Source: Bolinopsis microptera (Eukaryota > Ctenophora > Tentaculata > Lobata > Bolinopsidae). Taken from it: a stretch of DNA of 64,000 bases. Location: positions 13,047,453-13,111,452 of the forward strand of contig NC_087084.1 of the NCBI RefSeq assembly GCF_026151205.1, in the 5' to 3' direction. Position numbers and translations under genes: made by a program. The notes under the pieces were generated by a model, which saw only the letters and a program-made list of their open reading frames with translations, was not told the origin of the DNA and ran no database searches. This document shows positions 23,201 through 33,767 of the stretch, one piece after another; position 1 is the stretch's first letter; each line of letters begins with the position of its first letter.

Positions 23201-24884
23201 CTACATTATGAAGACGCACATTAATTAATGCAACAATATCTTACATAACATTTACTTACACTGTTTAACATATCTGTGACTGGCACGTGTCAATATATTC
23301 CAGGCACGTGTCAATATATTCCTGGCACGTGTCAATATATTCCAGGCACGTGTCAATATCTAACTGGCACGTGTCAATATATTCCAGGCACGTGTCAATA
23401 TCTAACTGGCACGTGTCTGATTTTACTCACGTTGTACTTCTGTTTCTGGAGTATAGGGGCGTTTCCCACATTCCGGAGCACCACAGCTATTTTATCTGAC
23501 GCTGGGGCTGCAGCCTTCTGAAACAGTGTGAATGTATGTACTGTGTATAATGTACTGTGTATATTGTACTGTGTACAGTGTACTATACACAGTGATAAGG
23601 GGTATGTACACTGTACACTGTACAGTGATAAGGGGTCGTTCACAAATTACGTAATCAGCCGAGGGGGGAGGGGGTTTCCAAATGATTACGCTAGTGTAAT
23701 TTTGAGACAATAGCAATGTGTAAAACTGATTACAGATTACGGAGAGAGGGGGGTTGAAAATTGTCCAAAATGTTATTACGAAATATGTGATCGACCCCCA
23801 AGAGACTTTTCCTTGTCGCAATAAACGGGAACACTACAAATTTTGCCCCAGAATCATTACACAAGGGACTACTAAATTTTCCGATCCGGATATTACATAC
23901 AGTGATAAGCCATCTTAAGAATTACAAATATATCTCATTATTTATTATTGTAAGTGCATGAGAGCATGAGATTAAGTTTTCTCCTTTTCAGTCTTTTGTA
24001 ATCACTTGAAACAACCCTGAAAACTAGGCCCTGAAAATTAAACCCTGAAAATTAAACCCTGAAAACTAAACCCTGAAAACTAAACCCTGAAAACTAAACC
24101 CTGAAAACTAAACCTTGAAAATTAAACCCTGAAAACTGAACCCTGAAAACTAAACCCTGAAAACTAAACCCTGAAAATTAAACCCTGAAAACTAAACCCT
24201 GAAAATTAAACCCTGAAAACTAAACCCTGAAAATTAAACCCTGAAAACTAAACCCTGAAAACTAAACCCTGAAAATTAAACCCTGAAAACTAAACCCTGA
24301 AAACTAAACCCTGAAAACTAAACCCTGAAAATTAAACCCTGAAAACTAAACCCTGAAAACTAGGCCCTGAAAACTAAACCCTGAAAACTAGGCCCTGAAA
24401 ACTAAACCCTGAAAACTAAACCCTGAAAATTAAACCCTGAAAACTAAACCCTGAAAACTAAACCCTGAAAACTAAATCCTGAAAACTAAACCCTGAAAAC
24501 TCCACCCAGATTTCAATGACTTCAATCTTGCCGAAGTGCAACATAGCATTATAAGCTTTAGATTTGACTAATGAGTGTTTTTATGATACTAAATTTAATT
24601 AACTTATAAAAGTGGGAGGAGTGGACAAAAGCTGATAAGTGATAACAAACTGTTAATACCCACATCAGTATTATATATATTATATAATATATAACAATTA
24701 TTGAACACTACTAGTACTAATGCACGGATTACTCATTATAATTGTCATAATATAAAAGTGCCTCATTCATAAATCATTACAGCATACAGTAGAAAAATTC
24801 AGCAGAAATATTTATAATTACAACAGTAACCTTCTTGGTCGCTTCACTTGACGTCTCATCTTTACTTTCGTTTTCTTCCGCCAT
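17256..24884 (-). CDS. ATG12: Autophagy ubiquitin-like protein ATG12, four exons
   Basis: Exons in order: 24831-24884, 23431-23517, 17582-17647, 17256-17390, all phase 0 and GT-AG. They give 113 aa, against 140 in human, with a shorter N-terminus. The protein starts MAEENESKDETSSEATKK. The ubiquitin-like fold begins KIAVVLRNVGNAPILQKQKY and continues VDKNKTVKWMSNWIKGKLKL. It ends with YIAQHFAPPLDQHVGNLFDC, then FGTNDKLVVQYATQPAWG and TAA. The terminal Gly113 needs no processing. ATG7 and ATG10 activate it and join it to ATG5; the conjugate with ATG16 promotes ATG8 lipidation. Intron 2 (17648-23430) is 5.8 kb and repeat-rich. The gene lies 1.0 kb downstream of the KH-like gene on the same strand. 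Confidence 0.95.
17431..17510. repeat. 12-bp repeat (GTGTTAATTGAG)n in ATG12 intron 3
   Basis: Five to six copies with one GAACGTTAATTG variant at each end. Confidence 0.85.
18905..19172. repeat. (ACTACACAC)n microsatellite in ATG12 intron 2
   Basis: A 9-bp unit with CA expansions; both strands are free of stops in some frames, giving Thr/His-rich or Cys/Ser/Val-rich spurious ORFs. Confidence 0.9.
19648..19850. repeat. Dispersed repeat family B, copy 1
   Basis: About 200 bp from GGTCTTTATGAAATTTCTCT to GAGTCTAAAAATCTAT recurs at 52824-53029 with about 85-90% identity by eye. Both copies follow a G-rich run. Both contain GCGATTTTCAATCGCGCG, a near-palindrome. No ORF; probably a transposon remnant or SINE-like family. 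Confidence 0.85.
20056..20318. repeat. 11-bp repeat (CTACTAGGAAC)n in ATG12 intron 2
   Basis: About 20 copies, with a longer variant block (CTAGAGTACTAGGGAC) repeated two to three times within it. Confidence 0.9.
20319..22590. other. Unassigned part of ATG12 intron 2
   Basis: No exon or transposon terminus recognised. A GGTTATGGTGGTGGTTA duplication lies at about 21321-21358. A GC-richer stretch at 21940-22320 contains ORFs on the minus strand with no family resemblance. Confidence 0.4.
22592..22728. repeat. Short tandem repeat (TTACACTATC/TTACATTATCC)n
   Basis: About 13 copies of a 10-11 bp unit with alternating C and T variants, in ATG12 intron 2. Confidence 0.85.
23279..23418. repeat. 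21-bp repeat with CACGTG, ending 12 bp from the ATG12 exon 2 donor
   Basis: Six to seven copies of GGCACGTGTCAATATATTCC or a variant ending ATCTAACT. Each copy has the E-box core CACGTG. The last copy stops just before the GTGAGT donor of ATG12 exon 2 (exon start 23431). Confidence 0.9.
23632..23799. mobile_element. Short MITE with GGGGTCG termini
   Basis: The left end GGGGTCGTTCACAAATTACG and the right end (complement of ATTACGAAATATGTGATCGA plus CCCCC) form an imperfect inverted repeat of about 24 bp. The interior is about 120 bp and non-coding. No clear target duplication. In ATG12 intron 1, 115 bp upstream of exon 2. Confidence 0.7.
24014..24502. repeat. 14-bp repeat (AACCCTGAAAACTA)n, about 35 copies
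   Basis: Fills much of ATG12 intron 1. ACTA/ATTA and AAA/AGG variants occur in phased groups. Confidence 0.95.
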
Positions 24885-25923
24885 TTCCTACAACATCCGG
24901 GTATAAAATAAGATTTTGGAATGTCACAAATTACAAAATTCATTACTTTAATTTTCTCGGTTAATCAAATTACGTAGTAGTATTTTAGCACATACAATAC
25001 AATTGTATCCCTGTATCCTTATATGTCAAGAATCAAGATCTGCCATTTTACCTTGACATCAACACGTCGCATTAATTAGTATTACCAATGCAGTTTATAC
25101 AATCATTAACGATGATGTATTCAATTGTAGGATATGCTTTCAGGTTAGCTCTATGAATGACAATTGACAAGCTGAAGAATCTTAAAACTTCTGACAAAAT
25201 TCCGATTAAGACAGAATTTAGACAATAAGCATTTGACCAGGTACAGATATCCGGCAAAATTAACTTCATCTTAATATAGATATAAAAAGTAAACTATTAA
25301 ATGGTCATAGCGTGATGCTGATTGCAGATGGTGCCTTTTTATTTTAGTCATTTATTATCATTGATACAAAACAATGGCCAGTTTCCGGATAATTTCCATT
25401 GAATGTTGTCTTGTCCTAATTGTATGACTGTATGTCGTATGATGTCGCTGGTGACCATTGTTTTACAGCCCGTATTTCCTGATGATGGTGCATGTAATAC
25501 GTTTTACAGTGTTCCTAACATAATGACGTCACGCGATCATGTGGTCACTATTAGTGAGCTCTGTAGTGGAGAATTGAACAAAATATGACATAGAACTTGA
25601 TAATTTTATTTAAAAAGAAAGTGTATCAATTTGAACATTATCATTATGAAATAAGTTAACATAAAATTATTTGTAAAATTCTCTCTGAAAATTTAAAATG
25701 GAACGGTGTGTAAAATGTACCCTATGCTATGCAGCATAATATTATAACTATGAAGCTAAAAAAGAAGCCGTAACTCAGTAAATATACTTTATAAATTTTA
25801 GAAGAATTTCTCCCAATTACTTAGAAAGGATTTATTTCAACATTCAAATCAACACGACAATTTACTACTTGACACACCAAGCTTCAACACACAAAATTCA
25901 GAAATGTCCACCAGAAGAGCTCC
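24885..25923. other. Intergenic between the KH-like gene and ATG12
   Basis: About 1 kb, AT-rich. It must hold the KH-gene 3' UTR and the ATG12 promoter. No ORF or repeat of note. Confidence 0.5.
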
Positions 25924-28900
25924 CTAAAACCGGTAATCTCCGAAAGTTTTCCATTGATGGTACTGCTGTCTACCACACGCTAACCAAGTAGGAGTACCTC
26001 CATCTGCTGGGTTCATGTTATGCTGGTCACTATTGTAGCGCGGGGGACCGATATCACTGTAAGTATTACTGACAGTACCGCTGTAAGTATTACTGTAAGT
26101 ATTACTGTATGTACTGGTGTGTCTGTGTCGAGGGTGAGGTATGTAGAAGAAGAGTGAGGGCAGGGTGTCAGCGTGTGTGGAGGTGACAAGTTCTTCTACC
26201 AGCTGTCTGAAGAGGAAGACATGGTTTAAGTTGGAGGATTACATAGTTGAAATAGTTCTAGTTGAAATGGTTGAAGTTGCGCAAGATCAGGACATGGCAA
26301 TTTCATATCTATTCATTTAACAAAAGATTCACACACGTATTATAGTGCTATAAATATCGCACGTGCACTATAAATATCGCACGTGCACTATAAATATTGC
26401 ACGTGCGCCGCGCGAAGGAACACTATCTGACCTAAGTCCATCCCTCATCTGTTGTCTGTGCCCAGTAACACTGATAACACACTCTCCCTCTACTGTCCCC
26501 TCATCTAGTTGTATCCACACCCCGTTACTTTCCTCCACGTGCTGTATTACTCTCTTTCTCTTGCGGAACCGTAGTAACTGAGGGAGTTGTTTTTAGGGTT
26601 AATTATATGCTTTACAGATATTAGTATATACAATATAATATACGATTTTGAAAATTAATATTGATACATAATACTTATCAATATTAATTTTACTAACATC
26701 TGTAGCATGAATCATAGTAGCATGGATTATACAAAATAAAACGACGGATTACGTCAAATATTCTACATCTTAGTTATCACTGAGAAGATCATATTGTTTT
26801 GATCGAAGCTTTTGTTTGACGTAACTCGTCGTTTCATTTTGTTTCCGCTCTCGGCTAGCCGATAAGCACTGTCAGCAGACGACGCCTCTCAAAGTATAAT
26901 ATCAGGGATATCGAGGTTGTAAAGCATTGTTTATATTCGAGGCAGTCTCCTAAAACGGAAGTTTCAAATGAACGAATACAGATAAACCGTCCAACATAGA
27001 TCACAAATTATTAAAACTCACCTAAAATTAACAACAACCTCTAATATCGACTAACCTCTGAAGTAATCATAGCAGGCATAACAATCAACATAGTCTCTTC
27101 CCGGGTTTTGCCCACGCTGTTTCTTCTTCTGTCAAAATGCTTGCGGAGGTCCTCTGTTATAGTGTACAAACATTCCAGTACCTGGTATTTATAATTATGT
27201 CTATGATTTGTTTATTTTTGAAAATGGAAAAATCTACTTCAAATCAGATATGTCGCCCATTTTAAACTTTTATATTCAAACTGAGAAAGGCTTACAATTG
27301 AACTCGACGCGTAATTCTAATATGGTCTGAATTGTTGTATAATTTAATATAACATGTACATTGTAAATATCATAATTTGCTGCTAGTATATAATACTATA
27401 ATAATATTAAAATGTTGTACCTGTTTGGGACTACCCTTCAGATAAACCTGACACTCTTTATACACAGGGTAGAGGGTTTTAGTGAACCGTAACACACGCA
27501 ACCTGCAGGGTAGAGGGTTTTAGTGAACCGTAACACACGCAACCTGCAGGGTAGAGGGTTTTAGTGAACCGTAACACACGCAACCTGAATGGCAGGGTAG
27601 AGGGTTTTAGTGAACCGTAACACACGCAACCTGCAGGGTAGAGGGTTTTAGTGAACCGTAACACACGCAACCTGCGGGGTAGAGGGTTTTAGTGAACCGT
27701 AACACAAGCAACCTGCAGGGTAGAGGGTTTTAGTGAACCGTAACACATGCAACCTGCAGGGTAGAGGGTTTTAGTGAACCGTAACACACGCAACCTGCAG
27801 GGTAGAGGGTTTTAGTGAACCGTAACACACGCAACCTGCAGGGTAGAGGGTTTTAGTGAACCGTAACACACGCAACCTGCAGGGTAGAGGGTTTTAGTGA
27901 ACCGTAACACACGCAACCTGCAGAGTAAAGGATTTTAGTGAACCGTAACACACGCAACCTGCAGAGTAGAGGGTTTTAGTGAACCGTAACACACGCAACC
28001 TGCAGGGTAGAAGGTTTTAGTGAACCGTAACACACGCAACCTGCAGGGTAGAGGGTTTTAGTGAACCGTAACACACGCAACCTGCAGGGTAGAGGGTTTT
28101 AGTGAACCGTAACACACGCAACCTGCAGAGTAGAGGGTTTTAGTGAACCGTAACACAAGCAACCTGCAGGGTAGAGGGTTTTAGTGAACCGTAACACACG
28201 CAACCTGAAGGGTAGAGGGTTTTAGTGAACCGTAACACACGCAACCTACAGGGTAGAGGGTTTTAGTGAACCGTAACACACGCAACCTGCAGGGTAGAAG
28301 GTTTTAGTGAACCGTAACACACGCAACCTGCAGGGTAGAAGGTTTTAGTGAACCGTAACACAAGCACCTGCAGGGTAGAGGGTTTTAGTGAACCGTAACA
28401 CACGCAACCTGCAGGGTAGAGGGTTTTAGTGAACCGTAACACACGCAACCTGCAGGGTAGAGGGTTTTAGTGAACCGTAACACACGCAACCTGCAAGGTA
28501 GAGGGTTTTAGTGAACCGTAACACACGCAACCTGCAAGGTAGAGGGTTTTAGTGAACCGTAACACACGCAACCTGCAGGGTAGAGGGTTTTAGTGAACCG
28601 TAACACTGCGGTAATTCCTTAGTGAGCAAAGATGTTTTTTACAGTAGTTTGTTACAATAAAAGGTGTTTATAAAAGGTGTTTGTTAAAGGTGTTACACTG
28701 TTACAGGTGTTAAAGGTTTTTGTTACAGCTACTAAACTAAACTCTCTCCAGGAGGCAGGAGGTAAGTTATAAAAATGGATGGTATTTTTTAAACACTGCC
28801 TGTAATTCATATCGAAAGTGATAGAATATTCTACAGTATTCTCGAAGGCGAAAAGATTTTATTTTTAAATTCTAAGTGTATTAATTAATAATTACCCTTC

Positions 28901-31288
28901 TTTTATGTAATATTCCTTCCCACGTTGGTTCATGATCCTATTTATCTCTTCAGTTACCAGCACTTTCATAGCAACGTTGTATTTAAGCCCTGATAGAATT
29001 ACTGTTAATACTAAATAAAAGCAGCAAGTCAGTAACTATAATGAGAAGTACGCACGGTGCTTGGCTTAAAGTACGTACGGTACAGCAACTTTTAAAGGTA
29101 CGTACCGTACGCCCACATCCAGAAAGTTTTATATTTCCTCCCAGATGCGTTTTTTTCTAAATTCTGTGGCCAGCTCGCTTCGCTCGCAAGTTTGGGGGGG
29201 GGGGCTGTCGGCGAGCGAAGCGAGTCGACGTGTCCAATCCAGCTGCGCAGCGAGCAAGCTGTGGCAGGGGTCTGGGGGCGCAGCCCCTAGCGGGGTCCAG
29301 GGGCGGAGCCCCTTGGCGGGGGCTAGGGGCGCAGCCCCCGGAATTTTTTTGCGAAATAGGGTGTTTTAGACGGCATTTGGCATTAAAGAAATTTGTAGGA
29401 CAGCAATAAACTGGGATTGAAAAGAATCAAGTACTCACGTAAATTTGGTAACTTCACAACAGCAATCTGCATTCTCCAATCAGAATATTTCACTGTGTTC
29501 CAAAACTGACGGGATGTTCCTCTTTGATTTTTATACAATCGAAACATTTTCTTCAAAAATTTCCTCAATTAATTTGTCTTTATTCCAAAAAAATATTTCG
29601 AAATTTAGGAGTTACTTCTCAAAAATTTCCTCTTTTTCTCCCGTTTTTCCTCCCAAAAAAAATTTCCTCCAAGGCTGCCTTGCAAGATGGCGTGTTTCTG
29701 GATGTGGGACCGTACGTATTTTTCATCTCAAGTCAGTATATATTCACCCCAAACATCATAATATTATGTCAAATGCGCTAACTGCCTCAGATATAATCAT
29801 GATAAATCATAACAATCAAAATTACAATTACAATAAGTCATGTCATTAGGTATGAAACTCCAAAATCACTCCGAAATTCTCGATGAAGTCAAAAAATGTT
29901 TTTTTGGGAATGGAAGTCTCACAAAAATCCATGCATGGCCATATTCTCTCTAGATATTCTTTTATAATAATAATAAATTGAAGTTTAAGAACACCACTAT
30001 TAATTAAGATAAGCTTATACTCAGCAGTGTTTAATCTAGTCATCCCAGAAACTATCATGATAAAAGTTAGGACTGCTATCATATATATTATATACTTGAA
30101 AATACATCGTTCATACTAAAATCATAGAGTGAAGCTTAAAATTAAAGAACTAACACTAAATATAGGCCAAAATCAGTCATTGATAAAATTATTGAACATT
30201 CCTAATGTATTTTAATTCATAGCTAGCTTATTCAATGAGGTATTTTACTTCATAAGACTGCACGCTCCTTTTACAGCTTTTACAAGCATCACTTTACATG
30301 GCTTTAGCTTAATCGTAAAATCTTGAACCTATCATAGACTTTAAACAATTTATGTAACTTATTACTACATAATATTACTATATTTATATTGTGTAAAGTA
30401 CCTGAGTAAACGTTAATCCTGTCCTGGGCTGCTGATGAAGAGTCTCCACGTTGGTCTGCAGTAGAACTGGAGGGCGTGGTCTCTCCTTCCGATGTCGTTA
30501 TCTGAAGAATGTCTGTCAATTACACTAGTAATTAACACCATGCACCATTAACTTTCCCTGCTATTGGAATTGCATCGTCAATTGTAACACCAACAGCCGA
30601 TATTCTAGACTCCCAGCCGCGAGCCAAAATAACATTTTTACTATAAACTAGAATTAGATATCAAACCTACACTCGAAGAAGATGTGGCCTCTGAGCTCCT
30701 CTTCTCCTCGTGTTTCTTCTGAATAAGTGCCAGTCTCTGTCCCAAAGTCAGTACTCTCCCATCATCACCACATTTGGGGATATTCGCCAGAGAGTACGAT
30801 CTGATCACTGTAGGCGTGTTGTTTGTCTGTGTGTTTGTCTGTGTGTTTGTCTGTGTGTTTGTCTGTGTGTCGGTCTGTGTGTTTGTCTGTGTGTTTGTCT
30901 GTGTGTTTGTATGTGTGTTTGTCTGTGTGTTTGTCTGTGTGTTTGTCTGTCTGTCGGTCTGTGTAATTGATTTTGAGTCATCGGCCCTATTATCATTATC
31001 ATTACTGCTCAGATTAACATTGTTCTGATTATCTCCGGGTGAAGGCTGGTTGAACAGTTCGTCGTTTAGTGGGTTGATATAGTTGTCACGTAGGTTGCTA
31101 TAGTTGTCACGTGGGTTGCTATAGTTGTCACGTGGGTTGCTATAGTTGTCACGTGGGTTGCTATAGTTGTCACGTGGGTTGCTATAGTTGTCACGTGCAG
31201 CAGAGCTGAAGTATTCCTCAGGGGGGTCCAGGGGCTCATCTTTAATTGTGGTAACCTCTGTTAGCTGCTCCTCATTTCCAATCACCAT
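25924..31288 (-). CDS. KH-like domain protein with low-complexity N-terminus, six exons
   Basis: Exons in order: 30671-31288, 30402-30501, 28896-28989, 27421-27502, 27056-27181, 25924-26202. They total 1299 nt (432 aa) and phases close. Exon 1 holds a sumoylation-like IKDEPLD, six RDNYSNP-type repeats (21 bp) and a long QTNT/QTDT run. Residues about 240-310 read like a type I KH domain: MKVLVTEEINRIMNQRGKEY, then LRV, then YKECQVYLKGSPKQVLECLY. NQRG stands where KH proteins have GxxG. Residues 320-345 (ETMLIVMPAMITS) may start a second, incomplete KH. The tail is rich in TYSN. The start is the first ATG, in MVIGNEEQL. A CAG just before it could be the acceptor of a 5' UTR exon, perhaps one ending near 32450. 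RNA binding is inferred only; I do not recognise the orthologue. Confidence 0.7.
26340..26406. repeat. 20-bp repeat (ACTATAAATATCGCACGTGC) x3
   Basis: Three to four copies with a GCACGTGC core, in the last intron of the KH-like gene. Confidence 0.85.
27465..28606. repeat. 41-bp minisatellite x ~28 containing a splice acceptor
   Basis: The unit (plus strand) is GTAGAGGGTTTTAGTGAACC followed by GTAACACACGCAACCTGCAGG. On the minus strand each copy reads CTACCCTGCAG then GTTGCGTGTGTTACGG, which is the acceptor and 5' part of KH-gene exon 4 (27421-27502). The acceptor AG followed by GTTGCG is kept in essentially every copy, even those with substitutions beside it (ends CTTCAG, CTGTAG, CCGCAG). 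One copy has a GAATG insertion at about 27586. Confidence 0.95.
29098..29721. mobile_element. ~620-bp inverted-repeat element with GC-rich palindromic core
   Basis: The left end (29098-29126, GTACGTACCGTACGCCCACA then TCCAGAAA) is an inverted copy of the right end (29694-29721, TTTCTGGATGTGGGACCGTA then CGTA), with small indels. Inside, 29160-29345 is strikingly GC-rich: CTCGCTTCGCTCGC faces GCGAGCGAAGCGAG, and GGGGCGCAGCCCC-type palindromes occur three times (about 29276, 29302, 29328). It lies in KH-gene intron 2. The core resembles small mobile GC palindromes, but I cannot name a family. Confidence 0.7.
29975..30105. repeat. Dispersed repeat, copy 2
   Basis: Matches 10523-10642 in the same orientation, with AT insertions (TTAATTAAG, ATATATTAT). 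Confidence 0.85.
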
Positions 31289-32824
31289 GCTGAAAATTCT
31301 AGTTAAATTATTAGAAAGATGAAACACGTGACAGGTTGTAGTTGTTATCTTCTCGGTGTTCAGATGCAACCAATCATACTATTGTTATAATGTCAGGTGA
31401 CGATGTTTTTCTTATAACCGAGTCTAATTTACTGTGATATATTTATAGCAAATTGCTGAACGTGGAATTCTATTTTATTTAAACTCTCTCCGGTGATTAT
31501 TTTTTAAATTATGATTTTTAAATTCTAATGGCACACTTTAGACAGTAAAACGAGAAACTTTATGTCAAAACTTAATAATCAATATTTACACAAGTTTGCA
31601 GAAAGATAATAGTTAATATAATGTAACAGAAATGTATAATGATACATCACATCATCAGTCGACAACCAAACCATTATCATTCTTTCCTTATCGCTTGCTT
31701 TAAAAACTCATTTTAACGCACCAAACGGCTCTACCATACACTTGTCTAAAAAGAAACTGGAAAACCATCATCAATACAGGATGCACAAATTTAATTCTAC
31801 GATAGACTACCATACAAATTGAAAGTAAACGAAATAACATTGACTTGTTAGTATAATATACCACGTGTGTTACTATGGTTACTAGGCTTTGTATCGCTGC
31901 TAGAGCTAACCCTTGAAAATAATCATATTTGTACGACACGTTTACTAATTTGACTAATTATACAGGACTTTTGTTAGCTACTCGAAATAACTCGAAACTA
32001 CTCGAAATCAAGATCAAGTGAGCCAACTATTTGTTATCCTGAAACTTCCTAGCATCTATGGTAGGAATTTAATCTAATTTATAGTATACCAAATATCTTA
32101 ACAAATTTCTGTAGAAAGCACAGTAGAAATTATAAGATTCAATATATTTTCGTAACATTCTAATATAACCCGCGCTACACTATAATAAGAATTTTAAATT
32201 ATAAGTTTTATGCCATCCAAGTTTTTAAGCCCGACATAACAAAGATTTATTGAATCTCGAATTTTAAAAAGCGGAGCACTGTTGAAAACAATTATTTAAA
32301 GGATTCATTATTATTATAACCACAGCAAACATTAACTACAAATTGTAGAGTTTGCCTACATACCTTCGTAAAAATAACAAAGCTTAAATTTACAACAAAA
32401 ATCGTCCAATTCGGTTTTTATCATCAAATTAAAACGCATATAAAATGTACCTCTTTTCGGTCGTGTCGTTGTCGATCAATAAAAAATTGTTGAAGGTGCA
32501 AATGATTTGTACTTCGGACCATGATGAAGAAGATCACAAAGCCCAGTGAGTAAACCACACTGACTTATTTAATTATATCAAACAGTTCTCTCTCTCTCTC
32601 TTTTAAGATGAAAAACAAAAAATACAAAGTCTTTAATATTTCAGATCACGACGTGATGAAATAATTCATTTTCCATTTATACAGTAGGTTCATTCGATAA
32701 ATCTGGAAAATTCGCTTTTTGACACCCTCGAGAAATGGTATTTTTACCATCATAACAATATGATAACAACATGCCGGTGATTTGATAAGTTTTCAGTCCC
32801 GTCAAAGTTTTTTCAGTTTTTGTC

Positions 32825-32888
32825 TCACGTGAGCTGTGTCACGTGTCGTCATCACGTGTCGTCATCACGTGACGTCATCACGTGTACA
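32825..32888. repeat. CACGTG(T/A)CGTCAT repeats, array 1
   Basis: Four to five copies of a 12-14 bp CACGTGTCGTCAT-type unit combining an E-box with a CRE half or full site. It lies downstream of the Rap2-like gene and upstream of the KH-like gene. Confidence 0.8.
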
Positions 32889-33050
32889 CAGTTTATCTAG
32901 TAGTTAGTCTAACAGTGAGGCACAATGCAATGATTACACAACAAGGAGAATTCATCAAACCTATTAAATCTTGCAACACAATATTATGAGGATGAGGATG
33001 ATTTTAGGACATTATAAGCGTTTTGGTTCCATGCACAGATGCCTGCAAAT

Positions 33051-33114
33051 CACGTGACACTACACGTGACGTCATCACAACACGTGATGTCATCACAACA
33101 CGTGACGTTATCAC
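33051..33114. repeat. CACGTGACGTCATCACAA repeats, array 2
   Basis: Four copies of a roughly 19-bp unit with CACGTGACGTCATC or one-base variants, in the probable 3' UTR of the Rap2-like gene. Confidence 0.8.
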
Positions 33115-33197
33115 CAGACACCAGACTAACAGTTACTACAGACAGGGGCACGATGTCCCACACTCGTGTATCTTTTAAAAACATTACAAAATGTCCC

Positions 33198-33767
33198 TCA
33201 CAGGATGGTACACTTTGATTTCTTGCCCCTGCGCCTGTGCCTACCATAGCTCTGGATTGGGATCCTCTCCATCTCCCTCACTAGAGCGGTGAAGATGTCC
33301 TGAATACCGATCTCTTGTTTAGCTGATGTCTCAAAAAACGGGCACCCCCACTGCTTTGACAACTCCTTGCCTTCTTGGAAACTTGCTTCACGCTGGTCTT
33401 CCAGATCTTTCTTGTTTCCCGCCAAAACTATCGGAACTTCGTCCACATGCTTGATGTTCAGTATAGTGTCCTTTAACGTTGACGCGTCACGCAGAGAATG
33501 ATAGTTAGCGATGGAGTATACAATAAGGAAACCCTGTCCGTTCTGAATGTAGAGGTCTCTCATACTGACAAACTGCTCCGTTCCCGCTGTATCCAGTATT
33601 TCAAGACATATGGGAGTGTTGTCTATTTCGGTGTCTTTTCTGTAGAAATCCTCGATGGTAGGATCGTATTTCTCTACGAAGGTTCCGCAGCAGTATTGGA
33701 CGGTTAGAGCACTTTTACCGACTCCTCCTGATCCGAGGACCACTATCTTGTACTCTCTTCGAGGCAT
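33198..33767 (-). CDS. Rap2-like small GTPase
   Basis: A single coding exon of 189 aa; Rap2 proteins are about 183. The P-loop is GSGGVGKS (residues 12-19). Switch I is [11 protein letters not shown], with Phe41 at the Rap2-specific position (Phe39 in Rap2, Ser in Rap1). Switch II is DTAGTEQF, with the Rap-type Thr where Ras has Gln61. Base-binding motifs are GNKKDL and ETSAK. The tail is strongly basic ([12 protein letters not shown]), then CTIL, a CAAX box whose Leu predicts geranylgeranylation. Rap2 GTPases act at membranes in adhesion and cytoskeletal signalling. ATG at 33765-33767; the CTTATAG just upstream looks like an acceptor, so a 5' UTR intron is likely. The two extra N-terminal residues and basic tail make it a divergent Rap2 or Rap-like paralogue. 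Confidence 0.93.
   Translation of the reverse strand: MPRREYKIVVLGSGGVGKSALTVQYCCGTFVEKYDPTIEDFYRKDTEIDNTPICLEILDTAGTEQFVSMRDLYIQNGQGFLIVYSIANYHSLRDASTLKDTILNIKHVDEVPIVLAGNKKDLEDQREASFQEGKELSKQWGCPFFETSAKQEIGIQDIFTALVREMERIPIQSYGRHRRRGKKSKCTIL

Larger units (their letters stand above)
31289..33197. other. Intergenic between Rap2-like gene and KH-like gene
   Basis: AT-rich. A possible minus-strand exon edge ends at a GTACAT donor near 32450 (sequence ACCGAAAAGAG); it could be a 5' UTR exon of the KH-like gene but has an in-frame TGA, so it is not called as coding. A CT run lies at 32589-32601. CACGTG/TGACGTCA arrays lie at 32825-32888 and 33051-33114. Confidence 0.45.

Noticed and set aside
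27479-28448. Minus-strand ORFs with RVLRFTKTLYPAGCVCYGSL
   Set aside because: Repeats of the first bases of KH-gene exon 4 in a 41-bp array; only the proximal copy is coding.
30710-31028. Plus-strand VCVFVCVF-type ORFs
   Set aside because: Antisense shadow of the QTNT repeat encoded by exon 1 of the KH-like gene.
32450-32530. Possible minus-strand exon with ATGGTCCGAAG and donor GTACAT
   Set aside because: Only a frame with an upstream TGA and no ATG joins the KH-like gene in phase, so at best a 5' UTR exon; not called.
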